Positions 17,564 to 26,265 of a stretch of DNA of 64,000 nt are shown piece after piece (the first letter of the stretch is position 1; every line of letters starts with the position of its first letter). The DNA is from GCA-002727735 sp038134525 (GTDB lineage Bacteria > Bacteroidota > Bacteroidia > Flavobacteriales_D > Parvicellaceae): assembly GCA_038134525.1 (NCBI GenBank), contig JAYPVI010000010.1, positions 1-64,000 of the forward strand, read 5' to 3'. A program made the translations under genes and the position numbers. The notes under the pieces are model-generated. The model had not been told where the DNA came from, searched no databases, and worked only from the letters and a program-made list of their open reading frames with translations.

Positions 17564-20314
17564 ATGTCAAAAAAACTAATTTTATTAGACGCATATGCCT
17601 TAATATACAGAGCTCATTTTGCTTTTATTAATAATCCAAGAATAAATTCAAAAGGTTTAAATACATCGGCCATTTTTGGGTTTTGCAACAGTTTATTAGA
17701 AGTAATAAATAAATTTGATCCCTCCCATATCGCTGTAGTTTTTGATCCTCCTGGAGGGTCTGACAGGGAGGGTGTTTTTGCCGACTACAAGGCAAATAGA
17801 CAAGAAATGCCTGAAGACATTAGAAAAGCTATACCGCACATTTTTGAACTGCTTAAAGCTATGAACATTAAAGTAGAAATAGAAGAAGGTTATGAAGCTG
17901 ACGATGTTATTGGAACCTTAGCAAAGCAAGCAGAAAAAAATGGCTTTAAAACTTATATGATGACTCCAGATAAAGATTTTGGACAATTAGTTTCTGAAAA
18001 CATCTTTATTTATAAACCTGGTCGTTCTGGTAATCCAAGTGAAATTTTAGGTCCAAAAGAAGTGTGCGAAAAATTTGAAGTGAAGGAACCTCTTCAAGTT
18101 ATTGACATACTTGGACTTTGGGGAGATGCGGTTGATAACATTCCAGGTATCCCAGGAGTAGGCGAAAAAACAGCCAAGAAATTAATATCTACTTATGGAA
18201 GTATTGAAAGTCTTCTAGAAAACACTCATGAACTAAAAGGGAAATTAAAAGAAAATGTGGAAAATTTTGCGGATCAGGCGATTCTTTCAAAACAACTTGC
18301 CACAATCATTCTTGATTGTCCGGTTACATTTGACGAAAATACTTATATAAAAAAAGAAGCAAATGAAAAAGAACTCATCAAACTATTACAATACTTAGAA
18401 TTTAATCAGCTAGGAAAACGGATTCTTGGTAAACCCATTATTCAAGAAAAACAAATGGATCTTTTCGGATCAATAACAGATGTTGAAATAACAATAGAAG
18501 AAGAAAAATTAGACTCCATAGTATCAATTCAGAAAAATTACAAACTAGTGGTTTCTAAAAAAGAGCATGAAAAATTCATTGAAATATTATCTAAACAAAA
18601 TGCTGTTTCCTTTGATACTGAAACTACCTCGCTTAACATAAATGAAGCGAAATTATTGGGGATTTCATTTTCATTCAAAACTAATGAAGGTTATTATTGT
18701 GACCTAAGTCAAGATATTAATCATGAAATTTTAAGCCTCTACCAACCTTTTTTCAAATCCAATAATATTAAGATAGCACATAATCTTAAGTTCGATCTTG
18801 GCGTATTATTTGAAAACGGAATCCATATTGAAGGTCCCACTTTTGATACCATGATCGCTCATTATTTAATTGATGCAGAACAAAGACATAGCCTAGACCA
18901 TTTGTCAAGAACCTTATTAAAATATAATCCTATACCCATTGAAGATCTTATAGGCGAAAAGAAGAATAAACAGATTAATATGGGTGATGTTCCTGTTGAT
19001 CGACTTAAGGATTATGCTGCGGAAGATGCTGATCTTACCTACCAGCTATATTTGGATTTAAATCCAAAACTTCAATCATTAAATCTTGAATCTCTTTTTG
19101 AAAAAGTAGAGATGCCACTTATTGAAGTGTTATATCATATGGAACGTGAAGGAATTAACATTAATACAAAAGAGCTTCAATCATTTTCTAAACTGCTGAA
19201 TCAAAATTTAAATGAACTACAAGAATTAATGTATCAAGAGGCAGGCACAACTTTTAATATTGATTCCCCCAAACAATTAGGAGATATTTTATTCGAAAAT
19301 TTAATGCTTGATGAAAAAGCAAAAAAAACCAAAACAGGTCAATACAAAACTGACGAAGCTACTCTAGTGAAATTAAAAGGTAAACACGCCATTGTAGATA
19401 ATGTACTTCAATATAGAACACAAAAAAAATTGCTTTCAACCTATGTTGATGCACTTCCAAAACTGATACAACCAAAAACAAATCGTGTTCATACCAATTA
19501 CATGCAATCTGTTACTGCTACAGGTCGGTTAAGCTCTACAAACCCTAATCTTCAAAATATACCTGTTAGAACAGCACTTGGAAAAGAAATTAGAAAAGCA
19601 TTTTGCCCAAAAGATTCCAACCATTTAATTCTTTGTGCAGATTATTCACAAATTGAATTACGAATTATCGCAGGGCTGAGCCAAGATGAGTCAATGATAA
19701 ACGCCTTTAAGAAAAATAGAGATATTCATACAGAGACAGCTGCAAAAATTTTCCAATCCACGACAGATCAAGTGGATAAAGAAATGAGGAATAAAGCAAA
19801 AATGGTGAATTTTGGAATTATTTATGGCATATCTGCATTTGGATTATCTCAACGATTAGGCATCAAAAGAGATGAAAGTAAAATGATTATTGATAACTAT
19901 TTCAAGGAATTTCCTCTGATTAAAGCTTACATGGAAAATAATATCGAACAAGCTAGAAAATTAGGCTATGTGGAAACTATTTTAAAAAGAAAACGTTTTC
20001 TACATAATATTAATAGTGGGAATGCAACTATGAGAGGCTTTGATGAACGAAATGCCATTAATGCTCCAATTCAAGGAAGTGCAGCAGATATAATTAAAAT
20101 CGCTATGATTAATATATATAAAGAAATGGCTAATTTAAAAATGAAATCAAAGCTCTTATTACAAGTTCATGATGAATTGGTGTTTGATATGCTTAAGGAT
20201 GAAGAATATGATTTAAAAAAATTAGTAGCAGAAAAGATGACCAATGCCATCGACTTTAATGTACCTTTTAAAATAGAAATAGGAACTGGAGAAAATTGGC
20301 TAGAAGCGCATTAA
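17564..20314 (+). CDS. polA: DNA polymerase I with 5'-3' and 3'-5' exonuclease domains
   Basis: A full-length 916-residue Pol I for primer removal and repair synthesis. Residues 1 to about 290 are the 5'-nuclease domain (LLDAYALIYRAH, YEADDVIGT, WGDAVDNIPGIPGVGEKTA). The DEDy proofreading domain looks active: DTE at 351-353, HNLKFD, and YAAED with Tyr484 and Asp488. The polymerase domain has motif A DYSQIELR (Asp693), the O-helix region (RNKAKMVNFGIIYG) and motif C VHDE (Asp870). Its TAA is followed directly by the ATG of the next gene, with no spacer. Confidence 0.98.
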   Translation: MSKKLILLDAYALIYRAHFAFINNPRINSKGLNTSAIFGFCNSLLEVINKFDPSHIAVVFDPPGGSDREGVFADYKANRQEMPEDIRKAIPHIFELLKAMNIKVEIEEGYEADDVIGTLAKQAEKNGFKTYMMTPDKDFGQLVSENIFIYKPGRSGNPSEILGPKEVCEKFEVKEPLQVIDILGLWGDAVDNIPGIPGVGEKTAKKLISTYGSIESLLENTHELKGKLKENVENFADQAILSKQLATIILDCPVTFDENTYIKKEANEKELIKLLQYLEFNQLGKRILGKPIIQEKQMDLFGSITDVEITIEEEKLDSIVSIQKNYKLVVSKKEHEKFIEILSKQNAVSFDTETTSLNINEAKLLGISFSFKTNEGYYCDLSQDINHEILSLYQPFFKSNNIKIAHNLKFDLGVLFENGIHIEGPTFDTMIAHYLIDAEQRHSLDHLSRTLLKYNPIPIEDLIGEKKNKQINMGDVPVDRLKDYAAEDADLTYQLYLDLNPKLQSLNLESLFEKVEMPLIEVLYHMEREGININTKELQSFSKLLNQNLNELQELMYQEAGTTFNIDSPKQLGDILFENLMLDEKAKKTKTGQYKTDEATLVKLKGKHAIVDNVLQYRTQKKLLSTYVDALPKLIQPKTNRVHTNYMQSVTATGRLSSTNPNLQNIPVRTALGKEIRKAFCPKDSNHLILCADYSQIELRIIAGLSQDESMINAFKKNRDIHTETAAKIFQSTTDQVDKEMRNKAKMVNFGIIYGISAFGLSQRLGIKRDESKMIIDNYFKEFPLIKAYMENNIEQARKLGYVETILKRKRFLHNINSGNATMRGFDERNAINAPIQGSAADIIKIAMINIYKEMANLKMKSKLLLQVHDELVFDMLKDEEYDLKKLVAEKMTNAIDFNVPFKIEIGTGENWLEAH

Positions 20315-21205
20315 ATGAGAAAGATTACGGTATACATATTACTTACAACCATCATAGGATGCAATTTTAATGATAATAAAAAAGTTGTTAATGAAGAAAT
20401 CAATATCATTGAGACGAAAATTAACGATGGGATTATAGAAAACATTTACTACAGCATTCCATCTCCGATAGAGACTACAATATTAATTAAACAAGGTGGA
20501 TTAAAATTTTCCGGTGAACTCCTTTTCCCTGAATCGAATTTAAAACCATTTTCCAAAAAAGCCAATGCAGCTTTAATTTTAGGAATATTAAGTGCTGATC
20601 TAAATTACGCTATGGTTTATGAAAAACAAAAAGAAACTAGTCAATTACTAGAAAAAGTAATTAATGTAGCCAAGGAAATAAATTTAAGTCAGGTCATTAA
20701 TGACAAAACAAAAGAAAGAATTGATCAAAACATCAACAACAAAGATTCGATGCAAATTATCATTAGTGATCAATTTTGGGAAATCGATAACTTGTTAAAA
20801 GAAAATGAAGATCATGATCTAGCGGCTCTGCTAGTTACAGGTGGGTGGATAGAAGGCATTCATATTGCTAGCGAACTAGCATTAGTTGACACCGCAAATA
20901 AATCCATTAAAGAGGTCCTCACAGATCAGAAAATAGTGCTTGAAAATTTAATCCAATTAAACGAAACATTTGAATATAATGACGAAATAAATGAGTTTAT
21001 TATTATTCCTTTAATAGAACTCAAGACCATTTTTGACGGCATCCCTTATCCAATTGATAAATTAGATTCAACGTCTATTAAATTAATCGACAATGAATAT
21101 GAATTAGGAAATTATCTTACCTTTAATTTGGGTGAGAGGGATCTTAACTTAATTCGAAATAAAATTTTAGCCATCAGAGAAAATATATTAATACATATCT
21201 TATGA
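20315..21205 (+). CDS. hypothetical lipoprotein, 296 aa
   Basis: A predicted lipoprotein: short hydrophobic N-terminus and lipobox IIGC with Cys16. The mature part is mostly helical and acidic, with a GWIEGIHIASELA stretch near residue 180 and no catalytic motif I recognise. It starts immediately after the polA stop and its own stop overlaps the next gene by 4 bp (ATGA), so both exported proteins are probably made from the polA transcript. Function unknown. Confidence 0.75.
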   Translation: MRKITVYILLTTIIGCNFNDNKKVVNEEINIIETKINDGIIENIYYSIPSPIETTILIKQGGLKFSGELLFPESNLKPFSKKANAALILGILSADLNYAMVYEKQKETSQLLEKVINVAKEINLSQVINDKTKERIDQNINNKDSMQIIISDQFWEIDNLLKENEDHDLAALLVTGGWIEGIHIASELALVDTANKSIKEVLTDQKIVLENLIQLNETFEYNDEINEFIIIPLIELKTIFDGIPYPIDKLDSTSIKLIDNEYELGNYLTFNLGERDLNLIRNKILAIRENILIHIL

Positions 21206-21642
21206 AATACTTATTAATACTACTCAGCACATTGTTTTTTTCTAATACAAATGCACAATGTCGTAGTTTTGCCAAAGAGAACTGCAAACAACTTCTTGGA
21301 AATTATATAGCCACGGGCGAAACAAATACAAGTGAATTAAAACCGGGTGAAAAACATCAATTTATGGCTACTTTTTATAAAGGACAACATTATCGTGTAG
21401 CGATTTGTTCCGATGAAGCTCTTGGAAATATTCAATTCACAATAAGAAATGCTAAAAGACAATTGTATTTTGATAATCACGGTGAAACAATAACTAATTT
21501 TGACTTTAGAGTGGCAACAACACAACAATTAATTATTTCGTTAATTGCTCCAGAAATTTCTATTGAAGAAGACGAAAATAATCAAAATAAAAAAGAAGAA
21601 ATTTCAGGTTGTGTTTCTGCAATAACTGGTTTTAGACTTTAA
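21202..21642 (+). CDS. hypothetical secreted protein, 146 aa
   Basis: An exported protein of unknown function. Residues 1-18 are a signal peptide ending TNAQ. The mature protein has a cysteine cluster near its start (CRSFAKENC), a beta-rich middle with YKGQHYRVAICSDEALG, and an acidic KEE-rich segment before GCVSAITGFRL at the C-terminus. The four cysteines may form disulfides in the periplasm. It is translationally coupled (ATGA overlap) to the lipoprotein before it. Confidence 0.75.
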   Translation: MKYLLILLSTLFFSNTNAQCRSFAKENCKQLLGNYIATGETNTSELKPGEKHQFMATFYKGQHYRVAICSDEALGNIQFTIRNAKRQLYFDNHGETITNFDFRVATTQQLIISLIAPEISIEEDENNQNKKEEISGCVSAITGFRL

Positions 21643-21651
21643 TTTTTTTAA

Positions 21652-21659
21652 TACATTTG
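21652..21659 (+). promoter_or_regulatory. -7 promoter box just upstream of tatA
   Basis: TACATTTG, a perfect TAnnTTTG match, ending 4 bp before the tatA ATG. If used, transcription would start at or next to the start codon and give a leaderless or nearly leaderless message. No TTTG -33 box is evident. Confidence 0.35.
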
Positions 21660-21663
21660 TCAC

Positions 21664-21849
21664 ATGGAAAACATGTTTTTATTCGTTCAAAAAATGGGGC
21701 CCTGGGGCATTGTCCTCATAGTTATTGTGGTTCTACTTCTTTTTGGTGGCAAAAAAATACCTGAACTTATGCGTGGATTGGGTAAAGGTGTCAAAGAATT
21801 TAAAGACGCAACTAATAAAAATGACAGCGATTCAGATAAACAAGCATAA
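21664..21849 (+). CDS. tatA: Sec-independent (Tat) translocase subunit TatA/TatE family
   Basis: A 61-residue Tat pore-forming subunit. One membrane helix (about residues 13-29) is followed by the FGGKKIPELMRGLGKGVKEFKDA amphipathic segment that defines the TatA family, then a short polar tail. Length is typical of Bacteroidota TatA. It is 21 bp after the secreted-protein gene and 6 bp before gatA. tatC is not in the window. Confidence 0.95.
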   Translation: MENMFLFVQKMGPWGIVLIVIVVLLLFGGKKIPELMRGLGKGVKEFKDATNKNDSDSDKQA

Positions 21850-21855
21850 ATTATC

Positions 21856-23268
21856 TTGAACCTCCCTTCCTCTTTTTCTGAAATCAATCTTTTATTAACT
21901 CAAGGCCAATTGGACCTTGTTGACCTTTGCCAACACTATTTCTCCAAAATAGAGCAATCTAAAACCAATTCATTTATTGAAATATTTAAGGAGAGTGCTT
22001 TAAAGAAAGCCACAGAAATTAACAATAAGTTAAAAAATAAAAAACAAGGAGCTCTTGCAGGAATGATTGTTGGAATTAAAGATAATATCTGTTATAAAGA
22101 TCATGAAGTCTCAGCGTCATCTAAAATATTAAGTGGATTTAAATCTATGTTTAATGCCACTGCAATCAAACGACTCTTAGATGAAGATGCTATAATCATA
22201 GGTAGGCTTAATTGTGATGAATTTGCCATGGGGAGCTCAAATGAAAATAGTTCCTATGGACCTGTAAAACATCATTTAGACGATACCAGAGTTCCTGGTG
22301 GATCTTCAGGGGGTTCTGCAGTTGCCGTTGCTGAAGGATTGTGTATGGCATCGTTAGGTTCTGATACGGGTGGTTCTATTAGGCAACCGGCATCATTCTG
22401 TGGAGTAATTGGAATGAAACCTTCCTATGGAAGAATTTCTAGAAATGGTTTATTGGCTTATGCTTCTAGTTTTGATCAAATTGGTGTTTTTACAAAAAAT
22501 GTTGAAGATGCTTGTTTATTGACCCATATTATGAGTGGAAAGGACGATTTTGATAGCACCATTGCTAAGGTAGAAACACATCAAAAAGAAATCAACCCAT
22601 TTCATGAAAAATTATCGATCGGAGTTCCTAAAGACTACCTTAACTTTAAAAGTCTAGATCCTGAAATCAAAACAAATACGGAGTCAATTATCGAAAAATT
22701 GAAAAGTGAAGGCCATCAAATAAACTATCTTAGTTTTCCATTTGTTAAACACCTTGTGCCTTGTTATTATGTTCTGACTACAGCTGAAGCCTCATCAAAC
22801 TTAGCTAGATATGATGGAGCTCATTTTGGATATAGAAGTGAAAACGCAAATGATATTGACACCACTTATGAGCTTAGCCGAACAGAAGGATTTGGACTAG
22901 AAGTAAAAAGAAGAATAATGCTTGGAAACTTTGTTCTAAGCTCTGGTTATTACGATGCTTATTTCACAAAAGCTCAAAAGGTAAGAAGACTGATTAAAGA
23001 AAGGACGGAGCAAATGCTGAAAGAAAACGACATTCTACTTTTTCCTACCACCCCAACAACAGCATTTAAAATTGGAGAAATTAATGACCCTATAAAAATG
23101 TATCTCCAAGATATCTTTACGGTTCATGCTAATATCGCTGGAGTACCTGCAATTTCAATACCTACTGGCATTCACTCAAATCAAATGCCTATTGGGACAC
23201 AGCTTATGACTAATACATTTAAAGAAGATTTACTTTACAGTGTAAGTCAGTATATATTAAACATATAA
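21856..23268 (+). CDS. gatA: Asp-tRNA(Asn)/Glu-tRNA(Gln) amidotransferase subunit A
   Basis: The amidase subunit of GatCAB, which releases ammonia from glutamine for transamidation. The Ser-cisSer-Lys triad is complete: Lys75 in VGIKDN, Ser150 in GGSSGGS and Ser174 in GSDTGGSIRQP, with the same spacing as in characterised GatA proteins. The 470-residue length is normal. An in-frame TAA at 21847-21849 forces a TTG start at 21856, and the N-terminus is otherwise normal. It sits 6 bp after tatA, far from gatC at 9.8 kb. Confidence 0.96.
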   Translation: MNLPSSFSEINLLLTQGQLDLVDLCQHYFSKIEQSKTNSFIEIFKESALKKATEINNKLKNKKQGALAGMIVGIKDNICYKDHEVSASSKILSGFKSMFNATAIKRLLDEDAIIIGRLNCDEFAMGSSNENSSYGPVKHHLDDTRVPGGSSGGSAVAVAEGLCMASLGSDTGGSIRQPASFCGVIGMKPSYGRISRNGLLAYASSFDQIGVFTKNVEDACLLTHIMSGKDDFDSTIAKVETHQKEINPFHEKLSIGVPKDYLNFKSLDPEIKTNTESIIEKLKSEGHQINYLSFPFVKHLVPCYYVLTTAEASSNLARYDGAHFGYRSENANDIDTTYELSRTEGFGLEVKRRIMLGNFVLSSGYYDAYFTKAQKVRRLIKERTEQMLKENDILLFPTTPTTAFKIGEINDPIKMYLQDIFTVHANIAGVPAISIPTGIHSNQMPIGTQLMTNTFKEDLLYSVSQYILNI

Positions 23269-23331
23269 TCCCTTTTCGTTAAGTTAACGTTAAGTTCACA
23301 ACCCAATATGTATATCTATTAATCTTTATTA

Positions 23332-23361
23332 TTGTTTTTAGGGTAAATTAGAATACATTTA
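23332..23361 (+). promoter_or_regulatory. possible promoter for the IPExxxVDY-pyk unit
   Basis: TTG (23332-23334), 19 nt, then TACATTTA (23354-23361), one mismatch from TAnnTTTG. It ends 6 bp before the ATG at 23368, so any leader would be very short. It lies in the 99-bp gap after gatA. Confidence 0.35.
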
Positions 23362-23367
23362 TTCGTA

Positions 23368-23787
23368 ATGAAATATCATTTAGAGGAAGAATACGAGTAT
23401 GATTTTGATCTTTATGGAATATCAAGCCATGAAAAAGATTACAGAATTTGTTGGGCTGTTAATAATTCACTTGGCCTCTCACTTGAAAGAACTGTTGAAA
23501 ATATTGAAGTTATTTTTACTAATCAAGAAAAACAAAATAGCCTATTTCCTGTATTTAAATTTGAAAAAGGAGAAGCTCTAGAAACCTATTACTTAATTGG
23601 AAATAAATACGAAAATTCGCAGTTAATAGAAGAGCAAAAACATGTTGATTTTTTTCTTATGATTAAGTCAAATGGTGTTGAGACTTCAAATGATGTGCTT
23701 AATAAACTCAAAAATATTTCATTTATTCTTTCTGTAAATAAAATTGATGTGTCTACATTAAAATCAAAAAAGAATTTAATTTTTTAA
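23368..23787 (+). CDS. IPExxxVDY family protein
   Basis: A 139-residue protein of a Bacteroidota-specific family named after a weak C-terminal motif. Family features are the acidic start (EEEYEYDFDLYGISS), YRICWAVNN, and the C-terminal FILSVNKIDVSTLKSKKNLIF, which corresponds to the IPE-x-x-x-VDY region with the motif letters themselves changed. It abuts pyk with a 1-bp spacer, a known context for this family, so a role linked to pyruvate kinase is possible but unproven. There is no signal peptide or membrane helix. Confidence 0.75.
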   Translation: MKYHLEEEYEYDFDLYGISSHEKDYRICWAVNNSLGLSLERTVENIEVIFTNQEKQNSLFPVFKFEKGEALETYYLIGNKYENSQLIEEQKHVDFFLMIKSNGVETSNDVLNKLKNISFILSVNKIDVSTLKSKKNLIF

Positions 23788-23788
23788 A

Positions 23789-25213
23789 ATGAATAAAAAA
23801 ACGAAAATAGTAGCAACCATTGGCCCTTCAACAAATTCAAGAGAAATAATAAAAAAGTTGATTCAAGAAGGTGTAAATGTATTTAGAATCAATTTTTCAC
23901 ACGGTAGGCATGAAGACCATATTAAGGCTATAGAACTAATTAGGGAAGTAGATAAAAGTTTAGAAACTCATTCAGCATTACTTGCAGACTTACAAGGGCC
24001 TAAAATTAGAATAGGAGAAATGCCAAAAGAAGGGATTCTTTTAGAAAAAAATGATGAATTTATTCTCTACACGACTGAACAACATCCAAATGGGAAATCT
24101 GCATTTATTAATTACAGTCAGTTGCCTTATGATGTAAACAAAGGAGAGAAAATATTATTAGATGATGGTAAAATTCACCTTGAAGTGAAGGAAACAAATC
24201 AAAAGGATCAAATAAAAACTACAGTGATTGCAGGGGGCATATTGTACTCAAAAAAAGGTGTCAATCTTCCAAACACAAAAATATCTACTTCTAGTTTAAC
24301 CGAAAAAGATAAAGCAGACCTTAAAGTTGCACTTGCACAACAAGTTGATTGGGTTGGCTTTTCATTTGTCAGATCAGCAAGAGAGATCATTGAATTAAGA
24401 CACCTAATAGCAAGTATGAACGGTAATGCTAAAATTATTGCTAAAATAGAAAAGCCAGAAGCAGTTGAAGATTTAGATGGAATTATGCAGGAAACTGATG
24501 CTGTTATGGTTGCTAGGGGTGATTTAGGGGTTGAAATCCCACTTGAAAATGTCCCTTTAATACAAAAGGAAATAGCTCAAAAAGCTAAAGAAATGGCTAA
24601 GCCAGTAATTATAGCAACACAAATGATGGAAAGTATGATGGACAACATCACTCCAAATCGAGCAGAAGTTAATGATGTAGCTAATGCCGTTATGGACGGT
24701 GTAGATGCAGTCATGCTTAGTGGAGAGACCTCTGTAGGAAAACACCCTGTAGAGGTAATTAAGATCATGTCTAGAATAATTCAAGAAATTGAAAAAAACT
24801 ATACCGATCTCTTTATAAAAGAAACCATGCCTAAAAAAAATCACGAAAGATTTATTACAGATTCCATTTGTTTTAATGCTTGTAGGTTAGCTCAAAGAGT
24901 AAATGCAAAAGCCATTATCACCATGACACATTCAGGTTACACATCATATAAAATTTCCAGCCAAAGACCTCAATCCTCCATTTTTGTTTTTTCTAGCAAT
25001 AAGAAACTTCTAAGCACATTATCTTTAGTTTGGGGGGTTGTTACCTTTTATTATGATAAAACGATAAGCACAGATCACACCATTGCCGATATTCATCATT
25101 TGCTTAAGAAACAAAAATTAGTGGAAAGTGGTGACTTAATAATAAACACAGCTAGTATGCCATTAGGAGAAGGAGGAAAGACAAATATGCTCAAATTGAG
25201 CTACATTGAATAA
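23789..25213 (+). CDS. pyk: pyruvate kinase
   Basis: Catalyses phosphoenolpyruvate + ADP to pyruvate + ATP, the last step of glycolysis. The 474-residue length is normal for a bacterial enzyme. Visible motifs include KIVATIGPS and RINFSHG at the N-terminus, the active-site IAKIEKPEAV, and MVARGDLGVEIP plus ATQMMESM. The Thr/Ser/Asp pattern near residues 300-310 (VMDGVDAVMLSGETSVG) is intact. It is probably cotranscribed with the IPExxxVDY gene before it and the M42 peptidase 2 bp after it. Confidence 0.97.
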   Translation: MNKKTKIVATIGPSTNSREIIKKLIQEGVNVFRINFSHGRHEDHIKAIELIREVDKSLETHSALLADLQGPKIRIGEMPKEGILLEKNDEFILYTTEQHPNGKSAFINYSQLPYDVNKGEKILLDDGKIHLEVKETNQKDQIKTTVIAGGILYSKKGVNLPNTKISTSSLTEKDKADLKVALAQQVDWVGFSFVRSAREIIELRHLIASMNGNAKIIAKIEKPEAVEDLDGIMQETDAVMVARGDLGVEIPLENVPLIQKEIAQKAKEMAKPVIIATQMMESMMDNITPNRAEVNDVANAVMDGVDAVMLSGETSVGKHPVEVIKIMSRIIQEIEKNYTDLFIKETMPKKNHERFITDSICFNACRLAQRVNAKAIITMTHSGYTSYKISSQRPQSSIFVFSSNKKLLSTLSLVWGVVTFYYDKTISTDHTIADIHHLLKKQKLVESGDLIINTASMPLGEGGKTNMLKLSYIE

Positions 25214-25215
25214 TT

Positions 25216-26265
25216 ATGATAAATACTGAATTATTAAAAACCATCTGTGAAACTCCAGGTGCTCCAGGTTTTGAAGATAGAGTTCGATCATTAGTTATTG
25301 GAGAAATTAATGATTTTGCAGATCATATTGAATTAGACAATATGGGCAACGTGATTGTACTTAAAAAAGGTAAAAGCAATAAAAAAAGAGTGATGATTGG
25401 CGCTCACATGGATGAAATTGGCTTTATCGTTACCCACATTGACAACAATGGATTTTTAAAATTTCATCCACTTGGTGGATTTGATCCTAAAACCTTAACA
25501 TCTCAACGCGTAATTGTACATGGCAAAAAAGATATTATTGGTGTTATGGGATCAAAACCTGTACACGTAATGAGTGCTGAAGAAAAAAATAAAGTTCCCA
25601 AAATAACAGACTATTATATCGATCTAGGTCTTCCTAAAAAAGAAGTGGATAAAATTATTTCAATTGGAAACCCCATAACAAGGGAGCGAGAATTGATAGA
25701 AATGGGAGATTGTGTTAATTGTAAAAGTTTAGACAACAGAATAGCCGTCTTTATATTAATTGAGACGCTCAAAAAATTATCACAACCTGCATATGACACC
25801 TATGCCGTTTTTACCGTTCAAGAAGAAGTTGGAATAAGAGGAGCACAGGTAGCTACTCAAAAAATTAAACCCGATTTTGGGTTTGGCTTGGACACCACCA
25901 TTGCATACGATGTTCCTGGTGCAGCAGAACACGAAAAAATCACATCTTTGGGAAATGGGGTAGCCATTAAAATACTTGACGGCAGCACAATTTGTGATTC
26001 AAGAATGGTCAAATTCATGCAGAAAACCGCAGATAAAAACAACATTAAATGGCAACATGAAATATTGACCGCTGGGGGTACAGATACGGCTAATATACAA
26101 CGAATGACTCCTGGAGGTTCGATTGCAGGTGCATTTTCAATTCCAACAAGACATATTCATCAAGTGATTGAAATGGTTCATAAAAAAGATGTATCTAATT
26201 GTATTAATCTTATGCAGTTTTGCCTTAATGAAATAGATCAGTACGATTGGGAATTCTCAATTTAA
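25216..26265 (+). CDS. M42 family aminopeptidase
   Basis: A 349-residue cytoplasmic di-metal aminopeptidase. Metal and catalytic positions of the family are all seen: AHMDEIGF, the bridging Asp in CKSLDNRIA, catalytic Glu pair in QEEVGIRGA, GLDTTIAYD, and the final His in TRHIHQ. M42 enzymes form large tetrahedral complexes that trim peptides left by the proteasome or other proteases. The gene follows pyk by 2 bp and overlaps the convergent ArsA-type gene by 4 bp. Confidence 0.93.
   Translation: MINTELLKTICETPGAPGFEDRVRSLVIGEINDFADHIELDNMGNVIVLKKGKSNKKRVMIGAHMDEIGFIVTHIDNNGFLKFHPLGGFDPKTLTSQRVIVHGKKDIIGVMGSKPVHVMSAEEKNKVPKITDYYIDLGLPKKEVDKIISIGNPITRERELIEMGDCVNCKSLDNRIAVFILIETLKKLSQPAYDTYAVFTVQEEVGIRGAQVATQKIKPDFGFGLDTTIAYDVPGAAEHEKITSLGNGVAIKILDGSTICDSRMVKFMQKTADKNNIKWQHEILTAGGTDTANIQRMTPGGSIAGAFSIPTRHIHQVIEMVHKKDVSNCINLMQFCLNEIDQYDWEFSI

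Noticed and set aside
26246..26261. ATTGGGAATTCTCAAT near-palindrome at the convergent M42/ArsA ends
   Set aside because: One mismatch, no loop and no T run; not a terminator, and its position inside coding sequence makes an operator unlikely.
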